DNA of 26,588 bases, from assembly GCA_030267965.1 (NCBI GenBank), contig BRYA01000352.1, positions 61,848-88,435 on the forward strand. The letters run 5' to 3'. This DNA is from Triparma columacea (lineage: Eukaryota > Sar > Bolidophyceae > Parmales > Triparmaceae). How positions within the stretch are numbered: the stretch's first letter is position 1; every line of letters starts with the position of its first letter. This document shows, in pieces, positions 11,557 through 21,086 of the stretch. A program made the position numbers and the translations under genes. The notes beneath the pieces are model-generated. The model was given only the letters and a program-made list of their open reading frames with translations. It ran no database searches and was not told the origin of the DNA.

Positions 11557-11905
11557 GTGTCAAATTGGGGGTTGAGGAGATATATGTGTCAATGCCGTGT
11601 GTATGAAGTAAGTGCAGGCGATATATAGTCTATTTGCTACTAATTAGAGGGGCTTCAAATTGAAGGGAAAAACAAAAATGGAGAAAACCAGAAAACCCCG
11701 AGAAAGGAGACAAAACAAATTCCAGCAAGGAGAACACGGTACGAATTTCGCAGTGTAGTGCATACAGTGATTTTTGTGGACATTCTGATCGATGTCATAA
11801 GCTTGATTACACAACAATCGCAACCAATCAACAAATCTCACTCCTTTCTCAGTCCCCATCGCAACCTCAACAACTCAGGGAAAAAAAACACTTTCTGAAG
11901 TCAAC
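11557..11905. promoter_or_regulatory. Divergent intergenic region between PP1 and the 11906 gene
   Basis: This 349-base gap separates two outward-facing genes. It holds ATATAT-type sequences near 11578-11586 and 11619-11628, which could act as TATA elements for the minus-strand PP1 gene, and an A-rich stretch just before the plus-strand ATG (11879-11888). I see no RNA gene or repeat. Confidence 0.35.
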
Positions 11906-12907
11906 ATGTCCACCAAAGAACCCAAGCATCCTATCGCCTTCGATCAAATCCCAGTGTATGAAGAAGTTCGCGTTCGTCGCAAAGACAGGAGCTTCCTTTC
12001 TCCTTCTCCTCCCAGTCCCTCTCCCTCCGCTGCAAAGAAGAAGGGACAAACGGAAGGATTGAAGTACGCCATGGCAGAGGAGGATCATGATGGGGGCGAG
12101 GGACATTCGGTTTGGATCACCCTCAAAGTCATGCAAACCGACGGATCGAAGAGGCCCGCATTGTCCATCTATGAGTGGCTCCAACAGCTTATAGGTGAGT
12201 GTAGAATTCGTGGTGTCATGAAGCGATACTCGCCTGACGCGCATCGCCGCGGCATTCGAATCTTAGCGCTACTTCTCATCGCGCCTTTGCGCGCCGTGCG
12301 CACTTCTGTTAACACTTCTCTCGTCGCAGTGGAGGAATGCGCACTCAGAGAGGCCATCGGCGATAGGCTTCCGAAAGGGAACAGGCTCCTCTGTCAGCTC
12401 GGGAAGGAGGACGGGTATGACGACGCTTGGACTGTCTTTGGCGATAACCAGGGTGGAAGTATGATGGGACACTGGTGGACTAAGCCAACTTTGTATGCGG
12501 AGCTTATAGCAGAGAGGAGAGGGGCTGAGCTTGAGGCGAGGATTGCAAAAGTTGTCCTTGAGAGGGTCGGGGGAGAGCGCGGACACCTTATCGCTCATCT
12601 CGTCAAGCCTTTCCTCGTCCTTCCAGCCTCTGAGTCTTTCCCTTGTAAGGAGGTGGACTTGAAAGAGTTCTGCAAAGAAAGGCTCGGGGTTCACTATTAT
12701 TGGAGTGACAAGTTTGGACACGATATCCTGAAAGAGTACGACTGCTGTCTGAGCAACTATGGTTACACGATCGCTATGACAGCGTTGTACGCTGTTAATT
12801 TTGGTTTCGTTCATCACGAAGGGGTCCCAGGCGCTGGTACGTGGCACCCCGCAGGCATAGTGACTTATGGGGAGTTTGGAAGTGAGTGGCACGAGAGTTG
12901 GGGTTGA
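11906..12907 (+). CDS. Unknown conserved-looking protein, 288 residues
   Basis: Exons 11906-12194 and 12330-12907, phase 1, joined across a 135-nt intron (GTGAGT/CGTCGCAG). The intron length is a multiple of three and it has no in-frame stop, so an unspliced message would still encode a protein 45 residues longer. The splice call rests on strong donor and acceptor signals and a likely branch site (GTTAAC). The N terminus (to about residue 50) is basic and Ser/Pro-rich. The rest looks globular and mixed alpha/beta, with aromatic patches such as GHWWTKP, HYYWSDKFGHD and WHPAGIVTYG. No transmembrane helix, signal peptide or named motif is recognised. Codon use resembles its neighbours, so it is likely a genuine nuclear gene. 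Confidence 0.7.
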   Translation: MSTKEPKHPIAFDQIPVYEEVRVRRKDRSFLSPSPPSPSPSAAKKKGQTEGLKYAMAEEDHDGGEGHSVWITLKVMQTDGSKRPALSIYEWLQQLIGECRIRGVMKRYSPDAHRRGIRILALLLIAPLRAVRTSVNTSLVAVEECALREAIGDRLPKGNRLLCQLGKEDGYDDAWTVFGDNQGGSMMGHWWTKPTLYAELIAERRGAELEARIAKVVLERVGGERGHLIAHLVKPFLVLPASESFPCKEVDLKEFCKERLGVHYYWSDKFGHDILKEYDCCLSNYGYTIAMTALYAVNFGFVHHEGVPGAGTWHPAGIVTYGEFGSEWHESWG

Positions 12908-13249
12908 GTGACTTTTCTACCGTGTCTCTTCTCTTTTCGTGTTCCCTCATTGTTGGGTTGAATTTTATTCGTAAAAATTGCATTGCATTTTCGTTGATCA
13001 TCTTTCTACCTTTTATCAGTCACACCTCCTCCCCCAACAGCCCTTCCCCCTCCTCCTCCTCCTTCTTATTCGTCGTTGTCTCGAAATAAGTCCGAAAAAG
13101 TCCGAAAAGAAAATCGAGAAAAAGCGAAAAGAAGTGCAAAAAGTATTCTCAATAAAATCACCCAGAAGAATACCAAAAAGACGATAAAATACGCCAAATA
13201 GTCTCAACTTGCATCGAAAACTTTCGCACCACAACAACAACCCCTAAAT
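12908..13249. other. Intergenic stretch without a recognised gene
   Basis: These 342 bases between two plus-strand genes contain a T-rich stretch, a CT-rich block (about 13021-13075) and an A/G-rich block with two GTCCGAAAA units (13090-13109). They probably hold the 3' end of the upstream gene and the promoter and leader of the downstream gene. No RNA gene or mobile element is seen. Confidence 0.5.
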
Positions 13250-14072
13250 ATGCCTGTATTCAAAAATCTCTCCCTCCCCAGTGGCATCGACGCTACCCCA
13301 ATGACTTACAACATGACAATTAGTTCATCAACCTTACTCTCCTCCATCTTCGTTCTCGTCAACGGTCCCTCCAGTACCGCTGACCCTTCAGTCTCCTCCG
13401 ATTCCCCCTCTAACCCCTTCCTTACCCGTTTCACTGATCCCGACCTCGAATCCGGGGGTTGGCTATTCTACAAGGCGAAGGAGGGGGAGGCAGGTACGAA
13501 GGAAGGGGAGTACACGGCCCTGCATATGGCGGCGGTGGTACTGATAGGACTAGGGAAGGACGAGGGAACAGGGAAGGAGAGGGTGTGGCTACAGGTTTCT
13601 ATTAGCGAGGAGGTGAGCAGGTGTGCAGGGGGGGCGCAAGAACGCCGAAGGGAGATGGGGGAGCTTATCGGGGGGTTTGATTGTTCAGCCTTGCATGGAC
13701 CATCCCCCAATTACCGTGTGCCTTTTCTTGCCGTCAAAGGTCTCCCCTCTCACCCCTTTCTTTCTCTCCCCCCCCCACCCCCCCCCACCCACCCCGCACC
13801 TCGCCCCTCTCCAGGAGGCCACCGAGATGACACTAGAGTCCATCCCTTCCGGTCCCACCGTTAAGGATCTGTACACCCTCCTCACAGGTGCATCCGACGA
13901 GACTCCTGAGGTCTCCTTTGATGCCCCCATGGGAGGAGCCCAGGGAGGAGGGGAGGAGGACTCTTTCGCGGCATTCTGCAAAGCTGTTGAGGGAGGGGCG
14001 ACGGGATTCATAGGAGGGGACGACGGCGGTGAAGTTGACGGCCAGTTTGACGACGATGAAGCAGCGGAATAA
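13250..14072 (+). CDS. Probable pICln (methylosome subunit, CLNS1A-like)
   Basis: Exons 13250-13612 and 13815-14072, phase 0, intron 202 nt (GTGAGC/CTCCAG, C-rich), 206 residues. pICln family proteins are small acidic PH-fold chaperones that hold Sm proteins for PRMT5 methylation during spliceosome assembly. The pattern fits: a beta strand GGWLFYKA, then EYTALHMAAVVLIGLG at the family's ISLHALSRD position, a strand RVWLQVSI, a helix VKDLYTLLTGASDETPE, and an acidic tail ending DGQFDDDEAAE, like the GQFEDADVD tail of animal pICln. Overall similarity is low and the N terminus (residues 1-60) is Ser-rich and divergent, so another PH-fold protein is possible. The stop at 14072 is 83 bases from the stop of the convergent ERV46 gene. 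Confidence 0.55.
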
Positions 14073-14155
14073 ACAAACAAACTAAACACACACAACACGA
14101 CACACACATAAAAAAAAGGAGAAGAAAGAACGACAAATTTTCATCCCAAAAGAAA

Positions 14156-15764
14156 CTATTCGTTACCCTTCAAGCTAATAATCCCGTTCCCCCCCCCCAT
14201 CCCCCTCCCCCCCCCCATCCCCCATTTCCCTCTCCCCCTCTCATCATCAATCCTACAAACCCATCCAGCAATCGTGAAAACCCCTCCAACAATCGCCATA
14301 ATTCTAACCGCCATATACCTAACCGTCCCCTCCGTCCTAACTTCAGTTTTATCCTCCCTAATTTCAAATGGGTTAAGTTCGTAAACCCAGAACACACCCG
14401 GCAATAGTGACGTCTGTACCTTATGGTGTTCCTCCTTGCTCGAGTGTTTAAGTTCCCCCCCCGTCGGTACGCCTCTTTTACCCCCCGAGTTAAAGTACCC
14501 CCACATAACAGCATCGTTAGGTACGTCGATCATGAGTGGTCTAAACCTCTCCGTATGGCTGTATTTTGCACCCCTCCTTTCCGACCCGTTCCTCTCCTTT
14601 ACTGAGTACGGTACGACCTTTACGAAGTACTGGTATAGTCCAGTTCCAACTTCTTCCGTAACAACCCTCATCCTCCCGTCAAGTGGTCCCCCAATGTGGT
14701 CCCCCTCTTCCCCCCCGTCGAAGCTAAGTTCGTGTATGACGTGCGTGCAGTTGTAGTTCGGCGCGTCCTCGGGGAGGAACTGGTGTATGTGTCTCCCGTC
14801 TTTAACCATGCTTTCCCCCATCGCAACATGGAAGTTTCCCGCGACCTTGTTAACGTCCATCGTACCTTCAAGCCTGCATCCTTGTCCTTGAATAAGCTTC
14901 TTCTGACCCCTCTTCTCACGCACGCACTGCTCGGAATCGTTCAGGACGTCGCGGGTGTTCCAACCCTTCTTAGAGTAGGCTGATAGAAGAGAGTCGCAAC
15001 TGTTACAGCAGCTACCCTCGTTCTCACCAGCACCATAGCAGTCCCCGCAGTATCCCGGCCGAAGGTGGGGGGGTACCTCGGCCGGCTCCTCCTCCTTATC
15101 GGTGACAGGCTCACCCTCGTTGGGTTTCTCGACCTCAGCGTCCCCGAGTGGTTTACCCTTACTGTCGAGTCTGAATTTGACAAAGTTATCGTTCATGTCA
15201 AGCTGGTTGTCACCGGCTACGTCCATGGCGTCGAGGTGGACGTCCTCGCAGGACAGAGCGGGGAACGTCACGTTCAGGTATATCGACAGCTGAGAGAGTT
15301 AAAGATAGATAAGGGGGGGGGAGGGCGGAAGGGGGTAGTTTGTGTTTGTGTGTGTGTGTATGTGTTGGAAAGTGGAGTCTTCGTAAAGGTCCTGTTAGGG
15401 TTCCTCCCCGCTTTATAAAGCCCCCCCCCTCCCCTCGCCCTGCTCTTAAGAGCAGCCCTCTTTGGTCTCCCTCTTGAGTTTCCCTCTTCAGTCTCCTCCT
15501 TACCTTCTGTCCTGTAGTTGTGTCTACCCTTACTGTTGAGTTGTAAGAGTTCCTCTCCCCCAAATACGTCCAAAGCTCGTTCAAACAAAGCACGAGGCAA
15601 ACCGCAAGGACTACTGTTGTCCTCCTGCTACCAGACTGCGTGGTGTGCACGTAGTCAGGCTGGATCTTTGGGAACATGTCTATTGTCTTTAATGCGAATG
15701 ACGGTGTTATGGGTAGAGGTGGAATATTTGAGGGCGTCGGAGTGTGGAAATTTCTGCGTCTCAT
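14156..15764 (-). CDS. ERV46/ERGIC3-like ER-Golgi cycling membrane protein
   Basis: Minus-strand exons 15764-15504 and 15289-14156, phase 0, intron 214 nt (GTAAGG/CTCTCAG) give 464 residues. The family forms a complex with ERV41, cycles in COPII/COPI vesicles between ER and Golgi, and helps retrieve or load cargo. Evidence: an N-terminal IDMFPK..PDY segment, a transmembrane helix at about 51-68 (VVLAVCLVLCLNELWTYL), a luminal domain with LDAMDVAGDNQLD, the Cys-rich CGDCYGAGENEGSCCNSC block, VNKVAGNFHVAMG and YFVKVVPY, then a second membrane helix (IMAIVGGVFTIAGWVC). All are in the family order. The last 25 residues are Gly-rich and read through C-homopolymers on the plus strand; no dilysine signal is seen there. 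The ATG at 15764 is chosen because it keeps the family's N-terminal segment. Confidence 0.9.
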
Positions 15765-16322
15765 GTTGCTTTATGTGTGTACACAATGTGTGGAGGAAGA
15801 GAGATCGGAGGAGTATGGATGTTTAGGGGGGATTATTTACAGATTGTTAGCTTTAATTTCTTTTTAGATACTACGATTGTGTATACAATGGATATATAAG
15901 AGTGTGGTAGCGTAGGTGTAGTCTAAAATGGTTTCAATCAGAAAATAAGATAGGCCAAAAGTGCTGCAAAAATGATGAATAAAATAGGAAATTAAATAGG
16001 ATCAAACCCAAAGCGAAACTTTTTTAAGGGCAAGATGGGGCTCAGCTATTATACAACCGCCCAATCTGAAAACAATACCTCGTTCGTGTCGTTTTTTTGG
16101 GGAGAAAGTTATCAAATGAAAACTTTATTTGATACTGTTTGGAAAGACAAAGCAGTGGCACGGTACTTATTCTGGTGTGAGGTATGTATAGTTGAAATGT
16201 CAAGGAAGGACTTAATTTTTTTACAGATCGGGTGGTTATATAATGGCTAAACCTTGTCCTTAACTTTCCACCCTCCTTCTTTCCATTTTCCACCTTCTCT
16301 CCCCCAAATCTCCAGCCCAGCC
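15765..16322. other. Divergent intergenic region, AT-rich
   Basis: These 558 bases lie between outward-facing ERV46 and ACP genes. A TATATA sequence at about 15892-15898 is placed about 130 bases before the ERV46 ATG on the minus strand. The right half contains a 203-bp inverted-repeat element (separate entry). A 71-codon open frame at 16035-16250 is spanned by that element and shows no domain, so I do not call it a gene. Confidence 0.5.
16045..16247. mobile_element. 203-bp MITE-like element with 24-bp imperfect terminal inverted repeats
   Basis: The first 24 bases (16045-16068) match the reverse complement of the last 24 (16224-16247) at 20 of 24 positions. The interior is AT-rich and contains an inner hairpin, TATCAAAT/ATTTGATA, near 16114-16138. 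No transposase frame is present, as for a miniature element. A target-site duplication is not obvious, so the insertion may be old or the ends slightly off. The right end contains TATATAA (about 16237-16243), about 80 bases before the ACP ATG. It could instead be a conserved regulatory palindrome; other copies in the genome would decide. Confidence 0.4.
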
Positions 16323-16956
16323 ATGATCTCCAGATTTGCACGCCTTGCTCGTCCTGCTGCGCTTCGTATTGCTACTCAGCGTGCTACAATTGTCACATGT
16401 ACACGTATGCCAACTGTTAGTACTAGAATTGTATTAAAGCCTAATAAAATCACCTTCCGCGCGTTCGGGTCTGATGTGAGTTGAGACACTTCTATTTACA
16501 CCACACACTGCCTTATACTCCCAAACAATGACACATACGTACAACCATATACATAAACATCCCCAACCCCCAACCATACATACCCATACACACTCATACA
16601 CTATTAAAACAAGACCAGTCATCCCCTGTTGTGTGGATGTTCCCTGCATGGTCAATGTATGGTAACCCACCCTAACCCAACCCCACAACTCCCACCACCA
16701 GTTCTTCCTCGACCCCGCAGACGTCACCGACAGAATCATAACCGTGGTGAAGAACTTTGACAAGGTTGAGGCCTCCAAGGTGACCCCTACTGCAAAGTTT
16801 TCCACCGACCTCGGCCTGGACTCCCTCGACGCCGTCGAGGTCGTCATGGCAATCGAGGACGAGTTCGCCATCGAGATCCCCGACGTCGAGGCTGACAAAA
16901 TTTCAAGCGTAGAGGACGCTGTCAACTACATCGCTAGCCACCCACAGGCCAAGTAG
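16323..16956 (+). CDS. Mitochondrial acyl carrier protein (NDUFAB1/ACPM-type)
   Basis: Exons 16323-16475 and 16702-16956, phase 0, intron 226 nt (GTGAGT/CACCAG), 135 residues. ACP carries growing acyl chains on a phosphopantetheine arm in mitochondrial type II fatty acid synthesis and is also a subunit of respiratory complex I and an Fe-S assembly partner. The arm attaches to Ser92 in the [18 protein letters not shown] motif, and the following [18 protein letters not shown] helix fits the family. The first exon encodes an Arg/Ala-rich presequence ([20 protein letters not shown]) typical of mitochondrial import, with no secretory leader, so plastid ACP is unlikely. The promoter may use the TATA-like sequence at the end of the inverted-repeat element just upstream. 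Confidence 0.93.
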
Positions 16957-17300
16957 AGCAAGGCTTTTTAAAAAGGGGCTAAATACACAGGAGGGTGGAG
17001 GAGGGTTAGTGTCAGAAAAAAAACGGAACGGATCGTATTTGGGGGGCGGAGGTGGCAACTAAATTGGAACTCGTTCACACTAAAAAATGAGGAGCTACTT
17101 TTGAGCGACTTTTTTATTACACGCTATCTTCCTCCTCGTGCCGTGCAACGTACTAGTAGAGTAAGAATAATCCCCTCCAACCCCCACCCCCATCCCTTGT
17201 ACACCGCCGTCATTACAATCCCCACACTTTAATATTTTCCAGAATCAAGGCAGTTGACAGATAGAGAAAAATCCAGCAAAACACACAACAAAGTTCTACT
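16957..17300. other. Intergenic stretch without a recognised gene
   Basis: These 344 bases between ACP and the TLDc gene include a G/A-rich part after the ACP stop, a T7 tract (about 17110-17116), the second copy of the 19-bp dispersed motif (17145-17163) and a C-rich part. No RNA gene, TATA box or open frame with support is seen. Confidence 0.5.
17145..17163. repeat. Copy 2 of a dispersed 19-bp motif
   Basis: GCACGTAC-type motif, GCAACGTACTAGTAGAGTA, differing from the copy at 9698-9716 at one base. It lies about 140 bases before the ATG of the PARP-like/TLDc gene. Confidence 0.3.
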
Positions 17301-20158
17301 ATGGCTGCTTCTTCGTCAGACGACTTCGCGGTAAGTCCCCGCACTCCCCCTCCCCCCATAACCCCCCGCACCCCCCCCTCTACCCCCGTCACCCTAACCC
17401 AAGTCAAAATTCCCCTCACCTTGCTCGTAACTGCCCTCGAAACGTTGCCTTCATTCCTACCCTAACATACCCCCCACCCCCCCTCCCCCATCCCAGGTCC
17501 TCCTCGATAAGAACAGCGACGTATACAAGGAAGTATGCTACGACCTCAAGCTTGGTCTCCAGGTAAATCCCCCCCCCCCCCCCCTCCCCGGGCCTCTCCC
17601 TGCCCTATTTCCTTCCTCTCCTAACCCCTCCCTCCCCCCCCCCCCTCCTCTCCTTCCTTCCCCCCCCACTAGGGCCACCCCGCTAGCGACATCCACATCT
17701 GGCAGATCGACAACCCCCAGGCGAACGTGTCCTTCGATCGTCGAACTGCCAACATGCTGACCCTACAGTGCTGGACCGACTGCGGTGCCCTCGATTCCTC
17801 TAACCAGATGGACGACATCTGCCGTAGGGGTTTCGTCTTCCCCGCGAACGGGTCGGGGATGCACTTCAACCACGGGAACATAAAGCTCGACGACTCCGTC
17901 GAGTCCTTCATGGACGAGCAGACCCCCGAGGCGACGTCAGGGGGCGCGGGTAAGCAGCAGCACTTCTACATCTTCAGCGAGGTCGGCGTCGGCCGCCCCT
18001 ACATAATCGACTCCGGTGCGGAGCGCAGGAAGCCCGTGGGTTACGACTCCCTGTACCTGAGCAAGAAGGTTATGGACGACGACGGGGACGGGGTTATTAG
18101 CGCGGAGGAGTACGAGGCTATCGTGGGGACGGAGGGTAAGGACCCGGCGTCGTACGAGCACGAGTACGTCATCACTGACCCGACCCAGGTACTCCCCAAG
18201 TACGTGGTGAGGTTCGCGGCGGACCTGGAGCCGGACGAAGACGAGGAGATGAGCGACCCGCTGAAGGTCTACGACAGGTACGACTTCTTCGACCCGGTTT
18301 TGTACAGGCCGGTGAGCCTGAGGGACAAGATGATAGGGTCGCACAGCATGGGGGAGGCGGCTAACCACAAGCTGGTGAGCATGGGGGACGCGTATAACGC
18401 GGCGATTTTAGAAAGCAAGAAGGACGACCCGATTGTTCAGCAGAAGAAGAAGGGGATTATGGACGAGCTCAACAAGATCGACGACAAGATGAGGGCCATC
18501 AACCTGAACTTTGCCACCGTCGAAGAGAAGCTTTACAACATTCTTAAGGAGAGCCTGGCCACGCTCAAGGACGAGGTGAACTGCAAGACTAAGATCCTCC
18601 TCAGCACGGAGCTCGAGTTCAGGAGGAAGCTGGAGCAGCTGGACAACGCCGACCAGTGGCTGGAGCGCCAGCGCACTGAGCTCTCCCAGACGGGTTTCCT
18701 CGAGGCCTGGCGTCAGCACACCAACATGACCTCGAAGATGTGCTCGGAGGTGTCAGCCGAGACCTCAGTGTTGGGCAGCCTCGAGGCCAACCTGGCAATC
18801 GAGGGTGGGGTCAAGATCGTCACGGACAACGGGGAGCCCCTAATGAGCACATCAGGAATGCCGCGAGTCGGGGGATTCGACGTCGTAACCAACAACGCTG
18901 GAACCACAGAGCTCAGGCAGCAGCTCTTCGCCGACGCTAACGCCGGGGCAACCATGACGACAGGGACAGTAAAGAAGGACCTCGTTTCAAACCTCTCCGC
19001 CGACAAGGTCGCGGCTGCTGTCCAGGCGACGTCAGTCTCCAGCATCTCAGGATCCCACTCAGCGTCCAACCCCATCCCGACCATATCAGGGATGCCTTAC
19101 AACCCCCCGAACTTTTTGGCGAGCGGGGAGGGGAAGATGATGGACAACGACGCGTGGACGCAGAGTTTGCAGAAAAGCATGGGGGTGGGAGGGGAAGGGC
19201 TAGGAGGACTTACAGGTGAGGGGGGAGGAGAGGGAAGGAAGCATTTTTACGGAACCAACACACAACCAAGCCTTGATATGATGTATATTATATATTATAC
19301 CCGACTAACCTCCCTCCTCCTCCCCCCCCCCGCCGCCGCACAGGATCCCCCGCCCCACCTCCTCCAGCCAAATTGATGGGCGGCGGCATAAGCGGTCAGT
19401 CCCCCGCCCTGTACACGCCCCAGACCCAGGTCCCGAACCCTTACCTCGTCCCCCCCAGCCCCGTCAACATGAGCAAGAGCTACGTCCCGGCTAGGCAGAT
19501 GGCCCAGGTCGCCAGCCACTTCTCGCAGTTCAGCCTGAGCGCGCTGGCGGAAAGGAAGATGAGGCAGCTCAGCGTCGCCCCCAACGACCAGATGATCTTC
19601 AGGGGCAGCGCCATAGTCGGGCCTACGGACGCCAGGAACCTCTACTACAGCATCCCCTTCATCAGCAACCTACCGACGACCAGCCTTTGCTACAGCACGA
19701 GGATGCACGAGAGGAGCATCAAGGCGCTGCAGAGGAGCGTCCTGAACGTGATGGCCCCGACGATGGTAATAATCAGGAGCGGCGAGTACATCTTCGGGGG
19801 CTACGCCACCGACCCCTGGAAGTTCGACGGGAGCAGGGGGGGGAACCCCAAGGGGTTCCTGTTCAGCGTCACCCTGGACTGCAAGATACCCTACCATGGG
19901 AGGCAGAAGGACTCGCAGAGCGGGGTCCTGGGGGGCATGGCGGGACGCCGGCATGACTGCATGTGGTCGGGCCCGGACTTCATGGGGTTCGGCATCAAGG
20001 ACCTCTGCCTAAGGGGGGACTTTAGGATGTGCAGCAGCGAGATCGAGCACAGCTACTCGGTGGGGTGCGAGATGAAGAGCCAGGAGGCCAAGTGCTTCCT
20101 GGCGGGGAGCCCCATTTTTGTGGCGGACGAGATTGAGGTGTGGAGCGTACAGAACTGA
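17301..20158 (+). CDS. PARP-like fold, EF-hand, coiled-coil and TLDc domain protein
   Basis: Exons 17301-17330, 17497-17562, 17673-19215 and 19344-20158 (phases 0, 0, 1; introns 166, 110 and 128 nt) give 817 residues. N-terminal residues about 38-215 resemble a PARP catalytic domain: HIWQIDNP, then FYIFSEVGVGRPYIID (130-145), GYDSLYL (155-161) and EYVITDPTQVLPKYVV (196-211). The usual His of the His-Tyr-Glu triad is not evident (CWTDCG lies where WHG is expected), so activity is doubtful. One canonical EF-hand loop, DDDGDGVISAEE (167-178), sits in the loop before the last PARP motif and may bind calcium. Residues about 280-370 are likely coiled coil, 400-600 are low complexity, and about 630-817 form a TLDc domain (LCYSTRMHERSIKALQ, YIFGGYATDPW, FLFSVTL, ending DEIEVWSV). 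TLDc proteins act in oxidative stress and V-ATPase control. The exact role here is unknown. Confidence 0.8.
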
Positions 20159-20357
20159 GAATTTTATACGACGGGAAAAGGCGGGATTTGTGTAACATTA
20201 CAAGGGGGAAAGGCCCCGCTTTGTCGAGGAAAACACGAGGCTTGACTTTATTACGTGCGCTGATTTTGAGTTGAGGTGTCAAGAATTCCAAAAGAAATCA
20301 GAGAGCAAAGACAAAAGCTTGAACCCCAGAAAACCATCAACAACCTTCAGAACGAAG

Positions 20358-20994
20358 ATGAAAGGAGAGGAAACTCAAACCAGTGAGAACAGGAAATACA
20401 TTCCCATCAATCCTCCGAAAAGTGAGGCCGAGATGAATGAGATGAGGAGGATGGCTATGGCGAAGAAAATCAAGGAGGAAGAAATGACCAACAAGGAGGA
20501 AGAAATGAAGCACGGCGCCCAAATTGACTCCTCATTGACGGACAAAGAATCCAATTCTTCAAACATTAAAAGTCCAAGGGACGTCAGCAGATCGAAGAGT
20601 GGAGGAAGGCAGAAAGGCGAGAAATATGGAGGAGGAGGGTTGGGAGACAAGGAGGAGGATGAAGGGGAAAACGAGAGGAAAGACGAGAAGAAGGCAAAGA
20701 GGAAGCGAAAAAATAAGGAGATGAGTGAAGAGAGCATCGCTTTCATGCAATCTCATGGCAAACAGTGGGTAAGTGGGCGAGGGAAGGGAGTTCGGAGGGG
20801 GGGAGGGGCGAAGGGGTGGGGGAAAGGGGGAAGGAGAAAAGGAATTTAATGGCAAGGGAAGGGGCGGCTGGGATTTGGTGACGTCGGAGCGGAGGAATCA
20901 GAAACAAAAACCCAAGACATCACATTCCCTCACCACCCCCCTCCCATGCCCCCACCCCCGTCTCTCCACCTTACAGGAACCCGGAATGATTTGA
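20358..20994 (+). CDS. Small highly charged protein, unknown, 142 residues
   Basis: Exons 20358-20768 and 20977-20994, phase 0, intron 208 nt (GTAAGT/TTACAG). The second exon adds only EPGMI before the stop. The protein is Lys/Glu-rich and probably mostly disordered, with a KKAKRKRKNK stretch that could be a nuclear localisation signal, a helical segment EAEMNEMRRMAMAKKIKEEE, and a C-terminal SIAFMQSHGKQW that reads straight into the last exon. The splice junction follows codon Trp137, and the unspliced reading continues for 28 low-complexity codons, which supports splicing. I do not recognise the family. It converges on the USP gene with 92 bases between stops. Confidence 0.62.
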
Positions 20995-21086
20995 ACCTTC
21001 TACGACGATGATCCCCGTTCATGCTTGTAATAATAATTTAAGAGTTATCCCGAAAGAACCTAAGAACTATATTATTATGTGTCATT

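Noticed and set aside
16035..16250. 71-codon plus-strand open frame
   Set aside because: Its span coincides with the inverted-repeat element; the ends of the frame are the repeats themselves and no domain is seen.
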